Below, piece after piece: positions 46,859 through 55,010 of a stretch of 64,000 bases of DNA. Source of the stretch: Microbacterium lacus (GTDB taxonomy: Bacteria > Actinomycetota > Actinomycetes > Actinomycetales > Microbacteriaceae); NCBI RefSeq assembly GCF_002812805.1, contig NZ_NMUM01000022.1, forward strand, positions 62,001 to 126,000, given 5' to 3'. Below the pieces are notes generated by a model that was not told where the DNA came from, did no database searches, and worked only from the letters and a program-made list of their open reading frames with translations. The stretch's first letter is position 1; each line of letters starts with the position of its first letter. A program made the position numbers and the translations under genes.

Positions 46859-47776
46859 GTGGCCCCGTCGTCGAGCATGCCGCCCGGCGCCGCGGTGCCG
46901 CTCGCGGAGACGTGGGAGTTCGATGCGATCGGCACGCATTGGCGCATCGACACGGTCGACGAACTGCCGGGCGACGCGCGTGCGGCGGCGGATCGTGTCA
47001 TCGGAGCATTCGATTCCGCATGGTCGCGCTTTCGCCCGGACTCGCTCGTCTCGCTGCTCGCGCGCGGGGGTGGGCCCGTTCCGGTGCCGCCGGATGCTGC
47101 GGCGATGCTCGACGCGTTCGAAGAGGTGTCGCTCGCGACATCCGGGGCGGTGAATCCGCTCGTGGGCGCCTCGCTTGATCGCTTGGGTTACGACGCCGCC
47201 TATTCGCTTCGGGCAGGGGACCCGCTTGCGGCACCCTCGAACTGGCCGACGCGAGTGCGGTGGCGCGACGAACGCCTCGCGCTCGCCGAGCCCGCGATGA
47301 TCGACGTGGGCGCGCTCGGCAAGGGCCGTCTGGTCGATGTCGTGGCGCGCGCGCTCGAGCCCTGGACCGACGGCCGGGCGGTGGTCGACGCGAGCGGAGA
47401 CCTGCTCGTCACCGGCACGACGCAACGCATCGGGCTGGAGCATCCGTTCGATGCGAAGCGCGCGATCGGCGTGTGGGAGGTCACGGATGCTGCTCTCTGC
47501 GCCTCAGCCGCGAACCGGCGGGCGTGGGGCGATGGGCTGCATCACGTGCTCGATGCGCGCACCGGTGTGCCGGTGCGCACCGTCGCGGCGACCTGGGTCG
47601 TGGCCGACACGGCGATGCGCGCGGATGCCCTGGCGACAGCGCTCTTCTTCGACGGCGGTGACGAACTCGCTCACCGGTGGGGTGCTGAATGGGTACGGAT
47701 GCTGACCAATGGGCGGGTGGAGTGGTCGCGCGGATGCTCCGCGGAGCTCTTCACGCGGACCGCTAGCGTGGCGTGA
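46859..47776 (+). CDS. apbE: FAD:protein FMN transferase
   Basis: This 305-aa ApbE protein moves FMN from FAD to a Thr/Ser of target proteins. It has TWEFDAIGTHWRID, FDSAWSRFRPDSLVS, and the FAD/Mg-binding IDVGALGKGRLVDVVA and VVDASGDLLVTG. The C-terminal block reads VWVVADTAMRADALATALF with one variation. A GTG at 46859, two bases after the upstream stop, is chosen; an ATG at 46877 is also in frame. Actinobacterial ApbE proteins often lack an obvious signal peptide, as here. Its likely substrate is the preceding lipoprotein. Confidence 0.92.
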   Translation: MAPSSSMPPGAAVPLAETWEFDAIGTHWRIDTVDELPGDARAAADRVIGAFDSAWSRFRPDSLVSLLARGGGPVPVPPDAAAMLDAFEEVSLATSGAVNPLVGASLDRLGYDAAYSLRAGDPLAAPSNWPTRVRWRDERLALAEPAMIDVGALGKGRLVDVVARALEPWTDGRAVVDASGDLLVTGTTQRIGLEHPFDAKRAIGVWEVTDAALCASAANRRAWGDGLHHVLDARTGVPVRTVAATWVVADTAMRADALATALFFDGGDELAHRWGAEWVRMLTNGRVEWSRGCSAELFTRTASVA

Positions 47777-47833
47777 GGTCGCGTGCCGGGTGGCTTGGCA
47801 GCGTCGACGGACTGACGGACTGAGGAGAAGCTC

Positions 47834-49405
47834 GTGATCGCAATGCTGGTGGGTGGCTGGGCGCGCATCCGCGGGTACCTCGGACGCCTGTCGATGTACC
47901 GTCTCGTGTTAATGGCGCTCGGCATCCTGACGCTGGTGGCCCTCGTGCTGTCGTTCTTCGGGCTCGTGGTGCCGGGACCGCTCGAACTCGTGGTGACGAT
48001 CGTGGTGATCTTCGCCGTGTGCGTCGGCGCGAACGCGCTCGTGCAGCGGCTGCTCAAGATGCCGATCCGGCACGAGTCGTCGCTCATCACCGCCGCGATC
48101 ATGGTCTTCATCCTGCGCCCGACCGTCGTTCCGCTGGAGCTTCTCGGGATAGCCTTCGCCGGTGTCGCGGCGGTCGTCTCCAAGTACGTGATCGCGTGGC
48201 GGGGTCGGCACATCCTCAATCCGGCCGCCGTGGGTGCCGCCGTGCTCACGATCTCGGGACTCGGCGCATCGGCCTGGTGGGTGGGTTCGCCCGTTCTCGC
48301 CGCGCCCGTGCTGATTCTCGGATTGTTCGTGCTGGTGCGCACCGAGCGGCTGCGCATCGTCGCGACGTTCTTCGTGATCGCCGTCGGGGTGTACGTGCTG
48401 CGTGTTGCCGTGCAGTCCCAGGCCGCGGGTTTCGAGTTCGACGCAGGACAGACGCTGTCGTTCGCGCTGTGGTCGTCGCCCTTCCTCTTCCTGGGTGCCT
48501 TCATGCTGTCGGAACCCCTGACCTTGCCGCCCCGGCGCTGGCAGCAGATGACCGTTGCGGCCGTCGTCGGTGTGCTCGCGGGCTGGCCGATTTCGGTCGG
48601 ATACTTCACGCTCGGCCAGGAGCGCGCGCTGCTCATCGGCAATCTGCTCGCGTTCGTGTGGGTGGCCCACCGCGCTGTGCGGCTGCGCCTGGCCGATGCG
48701 CGCATGATCACGCCGTCCGTGCGGGAGCTGACGTTCGAGGCGCGGCGTCCGGTGCGGTTCGTGGCCGGTCAGTACCTGGAACTCGATGTTCCGCACGCCA
48801 AGGCCGATGCCCGCGGCACGCGGCGGGAATTCAGCATCGTGTCGGCCCCGAGTGACGCCCCGACCGTGCGCGTCGCGTACCGGGTCAAGCCGGGTGCGGG
48901 TGCGGGGTCGGGGTCCGGGTCGGGGGAGAGCACGTTCAAGAAGGCGCTCGCGGTCGCCTCGCCGGGTGTCGATTACTCGGCGACGGGTGTCTGGGGCGAC
49001 TTCTTGATGCCGAGCAACCCGAACGCGCCTGTGCTGCTCGTGGCGGCCGGGATCGGCATCACGCCCTTCATCTCGCAGGTGCGTGAGGACCGGGCGCGCG
49101 GAGTCGAGCGCAATGTGGTCTTGATCTACGTCGCGTCCGAGGCATCCGAACTGGCGTTTCGTGATGAGCTCGAGGCATCCGGTATCGAGGTCATCGTCTT
49201 CACCCGCGATCAGCCGCGTGATCTTCCGGCGAATTGGGTGTGGGCGCGGGGTGTTCGCCTCGACGCCGAGGGTCTGCCGAGGGTTGTGCCGGACCTCTCC
49301 TCCCGTCACGCTTATGTTTCGGGCCCGCCGAAGCTGATCGCCGAGCTCGCGCCGGCGCTGGCTCAGGCGCGAACCCTCACGACGGACGCCTTCGCCGGGT
49401 ACTGA
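47834..49405 (+). CDS. NqrB/RnfD-like membrane domain fused to a ferredoxin-NADP reductase-type domain
   Basis: This 523-aa protein has about nine to ten membrane spans in residues 15-285. They include MYRLVLMALGILTLVALVL, MVFILRPTVVPLELLGIAFA and GRHILNPAAVGAAVLTISG; the last resembles the NPA region of NqrB/RnfD. Residues 290-523 form an FAD/NAD(P)-binding reductase. FAD motif REFSIVSAPS, NAD(P) motif LLVAAGIGITPFISQV, and YVSGPPKLI close to the usual CGPP. A Gly/Ala/Ser run interrupts the FAD domain at about residue 355. It probably passes electrons from cytosolic NAD(P)H through the membrane to the flavinylated lipoprotein. GTG start with GAGGAG upstream; last in the operon. Confidence 0.85.
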   Translation: MIAMLVGGWARIRGYLGRLSMYRLVLMALGILTLVALVLSFFGLVVPGPLELVVTIVVIFAVCVGANALVQRLLKMPIRHESSLITAAIMVFILRPTVVPLELLGIAFAGVAAVVSKYVIAWRGRHILNPAAVGAAVLTISGLGASAWWVGSPVLAAPVLILGLFVLVRTERLRIVATFFVIAVGVYVLRVAVQSQAAGFEFDAGQTLSFALWSSPFLFLGAFMLSEPLTLPPRRWQQMTVAAVVGVLAGWPISVGYFTLGQERALLIGNLLAFVWVAHRAVRLRLADARMITPSVRELTFEARRPVRFVAGQYLELDVPHAKADARGTRREFSIVSAPSDAPTVRVAYRVKPGAGAGSGSGSGESTFKKALAVASPGVDYSATGVWGDFLMPSNPNAPVLLVAAGIGITPFISQVREDRARGVERNVVLIYVASEASELAFRDELEASGIEVIVFTRDQPRDLPANWVWARGVRLDAEGLPRVVPDLSSRHAYVSGPPKLIAELAPALAQARTLTTDAFAGY

Positions 49406-49450
49406 CCCTTCTCGCGCGCTTCGTCGTTTCGTCGACATGGTGGGTTATCG

Positions 49451-49501
49451 GTCGTTGAGCGAGGAGCGCAGCGACGAGTCGAAACGTTTGTGCGGGCGCG
49501 G
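49451..49501. repeat. 51-bp repeat, left of the IS30 element
   Basis: Starts GTCGTTGAGCGAGGAGCGCA and ends GTGCGGGCGCGG. It matches 50864-50914 on the other side of the IS at 47 of 51 positions, in direct orientation. It belongs to the same family as the repeat at 40591. Confidence 0.85.
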
Positions 49502-49509
49502 AGTCATCG

Positions 49510-50848
49510 AGCTGTCACAGAACGCTGTATCCAAGTGGGCGGTTTCAGGTTCTTAGCGCAACGCCTTCATGGAGGAGGGTGTTGTGTCGAGGAAGGTTCC
49601 GTGGGCGATGCGCGCGGAGGCGGTTCGCGGCCTGATTGCTGGTCGCTCGGCGCTCGAGTTCGCGCCGACGCTGGGTGTCAGCATGAGCGTGGTGAAGTTG
49701 TGGGCCAGGCTCGCGGGCGTGGAACTGATGATGGGTCGAGGCGGTGGTGCGCGGCCGATGCCGATGGATGCCGTGATCGGTGAGGGTGGTGATCGCGAGT
49801 ATCGGCGCCTCACGCTGGCGGACCGATCGCTTATCCAGGCGGGTCTGGCGATGCGTCCGCCGCTGTCGGTTCGACGGATCGCGGCGGAGCTCGGGGTGTC
49901 GGCCTCGACGGTCTCTCGCGAGATCCGCGCGCACCAGGTGCAGCACTGGGAGACGCGTCATTATGACGCGCGTATCGCGCATTATCGGGCGTTAGCGGCG
50001 CGGCCGCGGTCTCGGCCGGGAAAGCTGGAACAGCCCGCGGTGCGAGCGGCGGTCGTGTCACGCTTGAACGACAAGTACTCGCCGCAACAGGTCGCGGGCG
50101 AGTTGAAGCTGCTGTTTCCCGATAACCCGGAGATGCACGTGTCGCACGAGACGATCTACCAGGCGCTCTACGTGCAAGGCAAGGGCGCGTTACGACACGA
50201 GCTGACGGTTGAGAAGGCGTTGCGGTCCGGACGAACAACACGGGTCCCGCAGTCGAAGCTGCCGCGCCGGTCCAGTCGCCCCTGGCTGGACGGGGCACGA
50301 CTGACCGATCGTCCCGCTGAAGTCGAGGACCGGGCGGTGCCAGGGCATTGGGAAGGCGATCTCGTCGTTGGGCCCGGCAACTCCGGGATCGTGACACTTG
50401 TCGAACGCAAGCACAGGTTCACGCTCTTGGGCCGGCTGCCGGGGCAGCGCGACAGCAAGACCGTCACCGACGTGCTTGCCAGCATGATCGCGGAACTCCC
50501 CGCGACGCTGACTCGCACGATCACGTGGGACCAAGGCGCAGAGATGGCCGAGCACGCCGCGTTCACGATCGCCAGCGACTGCAAGGTGTTCTTCTGCGAC
50601 CCCCACTCGCCCTGGCAGCGAGGCACGAACGAGAACACGAACGGCCTGATCCGTGACTTCTACCCCAAGGGCACGAACTTCAACGAGGTCACCGACGACG
50701 ACCTTGCCGAGACACAGCGGCTGCTGAACATCCGACCACGCCGCACCTTGGGCTACCGGAAACCAGCTGACATGATCAACGAACTGATCAACGGTGTTGC
50801 ACTAGCCACCTGAAACCGCCGACTCGGATGCAGCAGTTTGTGACAGTT
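49510..50848 (+). mobile_element. IS30-family insertion sequence, complete
   Basis: The left end AGCTGTCACAGAACGCTGTA and the reverse complement of the right end AACTGTCACAAACTGCTGCA are imperfect inverted repeats; similarity continues through GGCGGTTTCAGGT for about 40 bases. The single transposase gene fills the interior, total about 1339 bp. A 2-bp CG flanks both ends and may be the target duplication, within the range for this family, but two bases are weak support. The exact ends could shift by one or two bases. Confidence 0.8.
49569..50813 (+). CDS. IS30 family transposase
   Basis: This 414-aa DDE transposase has an N-terminal helix-turn-helix, VRRIAAELGVSASTVSREI. The catalytic core has D264 (HWEGDLVVG), D321 (TWDQGAEM) and E355 (RGTNENTNGL), giving the DD(33)E spacing of IS30. 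GLIRDFYPKGTNF is the family's signature downstream of the Glu. No frameshift or stop is seen, so it may be active. An extra N-terminal domain of about 85 residues precedes the usual HTH, with a second HTH-like stretch (ALEFAPTLGVSMSVVKLWA). Confidence 0.95.
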   Translation: MEEGVVSRKVPWAMRAEAVRGLIAGRSALEFAPTLGVSMSVVKLWARLAGVELMMGRGGGARPMPMDAVIGEGGDREYRRLTLADRSLIQAGLAMRPPLSVRRIAAELGVSASTVSREIRAHQVQHWETRHYDARIAHYRALAARPRSRPGKLEQPAVRAAVVSRLNDKYSPQQVAGELKLLFPDNPEMHVSHETIYQALYVQGKGALRHELTVEKALRSGRTTRVPQSKLPRRSSRPWLDGARLTDRPAEVEDRAVPGHWEGDLVVGPGNSGIVTLVERKHRFTLLGRLPGQRDSKTVTDVLASMIAELPATLTRTITWDQGAEMAEHAAFTIASDCKVFFCDPHSPWQRGTNENTNGLIRDFYPKGTNFNEVTDDDLAETQRLLNIRPRRTLGYRKPADMINELINGVALAT

Positions 50849-50863
50849 CGGCGGGTTTGGCTC

Positions 50864-50955
50864 GTCGTTGAGTGAGGAGCGCAGTGACGGGTCGAAACGT
50901 GTGTGCGGGCGCGGGTTGTCGTTTCGTCTCGCTGTGCTCGCTCAACGACCGGGGC
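50864..50955. repeat. 51-bp repeat right of the IS30 element, followed by an inverted copy of its core
   Basis: The direct copy (50864-50914) is followed at 50919-50955 by the reverse complement of the GGTCGTTGAGCGAGC unit. The two head-to-head copies make a large hairpin possible. The 133 bases between the IS and the DUF222 gene hold only this. Confidence 0.8.
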
Positions 50956-50981
50956 GTCCCGTGCGCCAGGCATGGTGGTGC

Positions 50982-52373
50982 CTAGAAGGGTGGCGGCGGT
51001 CCTGTTGGGGTGAAGCGGATGCGGGAGGGTGGGTGGTCGATGTAGATCTGGCCGGTGGGGCTGGTCCATTCGAGGACCCCGCCGCCGAGGTTTCGGACCT
51101 GCCAGGGGGTGGCGTGTTTGAGGGTGTGGTGTCGGCGGCAGAGGTGGTGGAGGTTGTGGGCGCAGGTGGTTCCGCCGAGTGCCCAGTCTTGGCCGTGGTC
51201 GATGTCGCAGCGGTGGACGGGTTGGCGGCAGCCGGGGAATCGGCAGTGTTCGTCGCGGGCGCGGAGGAATCTCTTCAGGTCGGCGCTGGGGGTGTAGCGG
51301 TCGACGGCGAGGATGCCGCCCGTCACCGGGTCGCTCAAAACCCGATCCCATCCTGAGGCGCGTCCGGCCAGGGAACGGGCGGTGTCGATGTCGATCGGGG
51401 CGCGGCCGACGAGTTCGGCCGGGTCGTCGCTCAGGCCGGCGAGGGAGAGGGCGGGGACGGTGACGTGCACGATCGCCCTGATCGCGCCGAGTCCACCGAA
51501 CCCGAGCGACGGGTCCGCCGCGATGGTGGGGTCGTCTTGGGGTGCGCTGGTGAGCAGCATGTCCGCGAAGATGTCGGCGCGGAGTTGGTCAATCGTGCGC
51601 GGGTCAGGGGTGAGCTCGGGCGTGCAGTCAGAGGTCTCGGCACCCGCACCACCCGTCGGGGCGGTGTCCGTGCTCGCGGCGACGGCTGCGGGCCCGAAGG
51701 ACGCACCGGGCTGGGCGGCGGCGTTGCGGACGGCTCGGGCTTGTTGCGTCAGCCTGTCGTAGATGCCGTGGACGAGGGTGGCGGGGCCGACGTAGGTGAG
51801 TTCGCCCATTCCGTCCGCGCGGTCGGTGACGGTGACGGCGCGGTCGGCGCGGGCGTCGCGGTGTCGTTCGGTGACGGTGCGGGGCTGGAGCCGCTCGGCG
51901 AGAGCTTCCACTGCGGGGCGCAAGCGAGACGGCGAAAGGTTCTCCGCCCGGGAGACCGCTTCGGAAGCAAAAGCGAGCCGCGCCTCGGGGCACTGAATCG
52001 GGGTGCCCGCGTCGACGATCACGCGGGCGTGGCCGACGAAGATCCGCCCGGCTTCGAGGGCTTCGAGCACTGGCGTGAAATCCTCGGCGAGCACGACGGC
52101 GTCGTTGATCTGGCGTTGCACTGTGCGGTCGGATGCGCGCACCGCGAGGGCGAGTTCTGCGGCGATGGAGCGGAGGTGCATCTCCCTCTCCCGCGAGTCC
52201 GACCGCAACACCGCCGAACGCGACGCCGCAAGCTGGCCCGCCCCGGCGAGCAACCGAACCTCCGCCGCGTGCACCTGGGCGGCCTGCTGACGCAGCGCCA
52301 CGATTCCCTCAACCAGACCGAGCACGGGGGCGTTGTCGAGCGCCTCCACGTTCATGGTCTGATTCGAACTCAT
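50982..52373 (-). CDS. DUF222 / HNH endonuclease domain protein (13E12 family)
   Basis: This 463-aa protein has the actinobacterial DUF222 helical domain (about residues 15-330; AGRIFVGHARVIVDAGTPI). A C-terminal HNH nuclease follows: CRFPGCRQPVHRCDIDHGQD, then NLHHLCRRHHTLKHATPW. The HNH residues (DIDH, N, H) look intact. Such proteins are numerous in actinobacteria and were first noted as the mycobacterial 13E12 repeat family; their role is unclear, and some are linked to mobile DNA. The ATG at 52373 is chosen; ATGs at 52355 and 52403 are also in frame. It ends next to the IS-flanking repeats. Confidence 0.88.
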   Translation of the reverse strand: MSSNQTMNVEALDNAPVLGLVEGIVALRQQAAQVHAAEVRLLAGAGQLAASRSAVLRSDSREREMHLRSIAAELALAVRASDRTVQRQINDAVVLAEDFTPVLEALEAGRIFVGHARVIVDAGTPIQCPEARLAFASEAVSRAENLSPSRLRPAVEALAERLQPRTVTERHRDARADRAVTVTDRADGMGELTYVGPATLVHGIYDRLTQQARAVRNAAAQPGASFGPAAVAASTDTAPTGGAGAETSDCTPELTPDPRTIDQLRADIFADMLLTSAPQDDPTIAADPSLGFGGLGAIRAIVHVTVPALSLAGLSDDPAELVGRAPIDIDTARSLAGRASGWDRVLSDPVTGGILAVDRYTPSADLKRFLRARDEHCRFPGCRQPVHRCDIDHGQDWALGGTTCAHNLHHLCRRHHTLKHATPWQVRNLGGGVLEWTSPTGQIYIDHPPSRIRFTPTGPPPPF

Positions 52374-52495
52374 GTTCGATACTCTACGGATGGCCTCCGA
52401 CATTCAAAGCCCGAAAAACACGTATCTCCGGCTCAAAACGGGACTTCAGGATGAGAGTTCTCTCACCCTCCTCCGCCGCGCCCCGGCGACCGGCC

Positions 52496-54058
52496 TCAGA
52501 CCTCGGGGTCGAGCGGCTTCGCCGGCAGGCGCACCTCGAACTCGGTGTCGCCCGGAACGCTCCGCATCAAGATCGTGCCCTCGTGCGCCTCGACGATCGC
52601 TCGCACGATCGACAGCCCGAGGCCCGAGCCGCCGGTTTGGCGGGCGCGTGAGGTGTCGCCGCGCGAGAAGCGTTCGAACAGCTCGGCCTGAAGCGCCGGG
52701 TCGATTCCCGGGCCGTCGTCCTGCACGCGAATGACGGCGTCGGATCCTTCGCGCGCAACGCTCGTCGTCACGTGTGTCCCGGCCGGGGTGTGTGTGCGGG
52801 CGTTCGCGAGCAGATTGGCCACGACCTGGTGCAGGCGTGCGGTGTCGCCCGCGATCTGCACGGGCTCGTCGCCGACCTCGATGCTCCACTCATGATCGGG
52901 TGCCGCGACCTGGGCGTCGCCGACGGCCTCAACGACGAGGCGAGACAGGTCGGACGTGCCGTAGACGAGCTCTTGCCCCTCATCGAGGCGCGCGAGCAGC
53001 AGCAGGTCCTCGACGATCCCCGTCATCCGTAGCGACTGCGCCTGGATGCGCTGCAGTGATTGCTCGCTGGTTTCGCTCAGCGAGCGGTCGCGCAGGGACA
53101 GCTCTGAGTACCCGCGGATCGAGGCCAGGGGAGTGCGGAGCTCGTGGCTCGCGTCGGCGACGAACCGGCGCATCCGCTCTTCGTTGCGTTGGCGGGCGTC
53201 GAGGGATGCGTCGACGTGATGGAGCAGCGTGTTCAGTGCCGCTCCCACACGGCCGATCTCGGTGCGGTCGTCGGCCTGGGCGGCGGGCACGCGTTCCGAG
53301 ATCGACACCTCACCCTGGTCGAGGGGTTGCCGAGCGACGCGCGACGCCGTATCGGCGACCGCACGCAGCGGTTTCAGGCCGCGTCGGATGGTCCAGGCCG
53401 TCGCGACGCCGAGAAGCACAAGCCCCCCGGCGGTGAGGAGAGCGGTCGCGGTGAGCAGGCTGGCGATCGTGCTCTGGACCTCTTCCAGCGACAGGCCGAC
53501 GGCCCCGACCACCTCGCGGCTGTCGCGGTTCACGACCGCGATGACGCGATAATCGCCGAGGTCGTTGCCCACGTTCACGGTCGTCGGGCCATCGGCGGAT
53601 ACCGCGTCGAGTACGCGTTCGATCTGCGTGGCGGACAGCGCGGCTACCTCACGCGTCTCGTCGACCACGGCACCCGTCTGGTTACCGCTCGAGTCGCTCA
53701 GCACGAGAAGGAATCCGGACTCCTGTCGACCCGCTTCGAGGATCTGGTAGGCCGTTGCGTCACTACCGGGAAACCCGGGCGGAAGTGAGAGCGCCTCCGA
53801 GCCGAGGCTCCCGAGCCGGGCGTCGACGTTGCCCTCGAGCACCCGCCCCAGCACGGCGCTCGTGACGATCGACACCAGGACGAGGATGATCGACACAATC
53901 CCGACGACGGTCAGGATCAGGCGCCGCTGCAGGGTCCAGGGTGCGCGCGGGCGCTTGGCTCCCGGGGTGGCCCGAGAGGGCGCCGAGGACGCCGAGGACG
54001 GCGAAGCGGAGGCATCCGTCTCGGACACCTCCGCCTTCACCGGAGTGGGGCTCGTCAC
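52496..54058 (-). CDS. Sensor histidine kinase
   Basis: This 520-aa kinase has a disordered Ser/Ala-rich N-terminus (1-40) and a first span at about 45-72 (RRLILTVVGIVSIILVLVSI). An extracellular sensor of about 125 residues follows, then a second span near 200-220, and HAMP (AWTIRRGLKPLRAVADTASR). HisKA has the phospho-acceptor His in FVADASHELRTPLASIRGYS. HATPase_c has NLLANARTHTPAG (N-box) and DDGPGIDP, GGSGLGLSIV. It overlaps the response regulator gene by 4 bases. It most likely senses an envelope signal relieved by the adjacent ABC exporter. Confidence 0.95.
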   Translation of the reverse strand: MTSPTPVKAEVSETDASASPSSASSAPSRATPGAKRPRAPWTLQRRLILTVVGIVSIILVLVSIVTSAVLGRVLEGNVDARLGSLGSEALSLPPGFPGSDATAYQILEAGRQESGFLLVLSDSSGNQTGAVVDETREVAALSATQIERVLDAVSADGPTTVNVGNDLGDYRVIAVVNRDSREVVGAVGLSLEEVQSTIASLLTATALLTAGGLVLLGVATAWTIRRGLKPLRAVADTASRVARQPLDQGEVSISERVPAAQADDRTEIGRVGAALNTLLHHVDASLDARQRNEERMRRFVADASHELRTPLASIRGYSELSLRDRSLSETSEQSLQRIQAQSLRMTGIVEDLLLLARLDEGQELVYGTSDLSRLVVEAVGDAQVAAPDHEWSIEVGDEPVQIAGDTARLHQVVANLLANARTHTPAGTHVTTSVAREGSDAVIRVQDDGPGIDPALQAELFERFSRGDTSRARQTGGSGLGLSIVRAIVEAHEGTILMRSVPGDTEFEVRLPAKPLDPEV

Positions 54059-54783
54059 TGGGGCGCCTTGATCATGTATCCGACGCCGCGGACCGTGTGG
54101 ATGAGCGGCGGATGACCCGCGTCGATCTTCTTCCGCAGGTACGAGATGTACAGCTCGACGACGCTCGAGCGTCCGCCGAAGTCATAGTTCCAGACGCGGT
54201 CGAGGATCTGCGCCTTCGAGACCACGCGGCGGGGATTGCGCATCAGGAAGCGCAGCAGTTCGAATTCGGTCGCGGTCAGCTCAATCTGCGCGCCGGCCCG
54301 CTCGACCTCGTGGCTGTCCTCGTTGAGCGACAGGTCGGCCACACGCAGGATCGGCTCGGCCTCGTCGGCGAATGCCGAACCGGCGCGACGCATCAGTCCG
54401 CGCAGGCGCGCCACGACCTCTTCGAGACTGAAGGGCTTGGTGACATAGTCGTCGCCCCCCGCCGTGAGCCCGGCGACGCGGTCGGCTACGGCGTCCTTGG
54501 CGGTGAGGAAGAGGACGGGCACGTCGTCGCCCGATTGGCGCAGGCGCTGGAGCACGGCCATGCCGTCGAGGTCGGGCATCATGATGTCGAGCACGAGAGC
54601 GTCGGGTTCGAAGTCGCGCACGAGCTGCAGTGCCTCGTAGCCGCTCGCCGCGGTCTTGACCTCCCATCCCTCCATGCGCAGGGCCATCGAAAGCAGGTCG
54701 GTGAGCATCTGCTCGTCATCGACGACGGCGATGCGCAGGGCGGTGCCATCGGGGCGGTGCAGGGCGGGAGCGGCGGAAGTCAT
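54055..54783 (-). CDS. Response regulator (OmpR/PhoB family)
   Basis: This 242-aa regulator has a receiver domain with the acidic pair in RIAVVDDEQMLTDLL. The phospho-acceptor Asp is in DALVLDIMMPDLDG, and the conserved Lys in DDYVTKPFSLEE. The winged-helix DNA-binding domain has LTATEFELLRFLMRNPRRVV and VVELYISYLRKKID. OmpR-type proteins bind two direct half-sites one helical turn apart. Two such pairs, with 11-base phasing, lie in the 227-base region upstream of this gene and of the divergent ABC exporter. Confidence 0.95.
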   Translation of the reverse strand: MTSAAPALHRPDGTALRIAVVDDEQMLTDLLSMALRMEGWEVKTAASGYEALQLVRDFEPDALVLDIMMPDLDGMAVLQRLRQSGDDVPVLFLTAKDAVADRVAGLTAGGDDYVTKPFSLEEVVARLRGLMRRAGSAFADEAEPILRVADLSLNEDSHEVERAGAQIELTATEFELLRFLMRNPRRVVSKAQILDRVWNYDFGGRSSVVELYISYLRKKIDAGHPPLIHTVRGVGYMIKAPQ

Positions 54784-54805
54784 GTGTTGATTCTGGGACC
54801 GAAGT

Positions 54806-54821
54806 CTATGTGCTTCCTATG
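54806..54821. promoter_or_regulatory. Candidate response-regulator box 1 (CTATG direct repeat)
   Basis: CTATG at 54806-54810 and again at 54817-54821, 11 bases apart, in TCTATGTGCTTCCTATGGG. It lies 23 bases upstream of the response regulator start and would allow autoregulation. Confidence 0.55.
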
Positions 54822-54916
54822 GGTGCGGATATGCGTTTGCTGTGAATCGGGCGGATAGTGCCCACCTCACATCCCCAGCACACCGTAGGTCGTTTTTCAC
54901 CAGAGCGATGTGCGCA

Positions 54917-54933
54917 CATAAGGAACCCATAAG
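54917..54933. promoter_or_regulatory. Candidate response-regulator box 2 (CATAAG direct repeat)
   Basis: CATAAG at 54917-54922 and 54928-54933, 11 bases apart. Read on the minus strand it is CTTATGGGTTCCTTATGTG, which aligns with box 1 as TATGKGYTYCYTATGKG. It lies about 80 bases upstream of the ABC permease gene. Confidence 0.6.
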
Positions 54934-55010
54934 TAGGTCCTCACCCTTACATCAGTGCTCTCCCTAGCGTCGATCCCGATCCGGTCGCGGGGCCGGACAG
55001 GAGGAGAGAC

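Noticed and set aside
49510..50955. Composite transposon or genomic island around the IS30 element
   Set aside because: Only one IS copy is present, and the flanking 51-bp repeats lack transposase-type ends. Neighbouring genes show no change in base composition that I can see.
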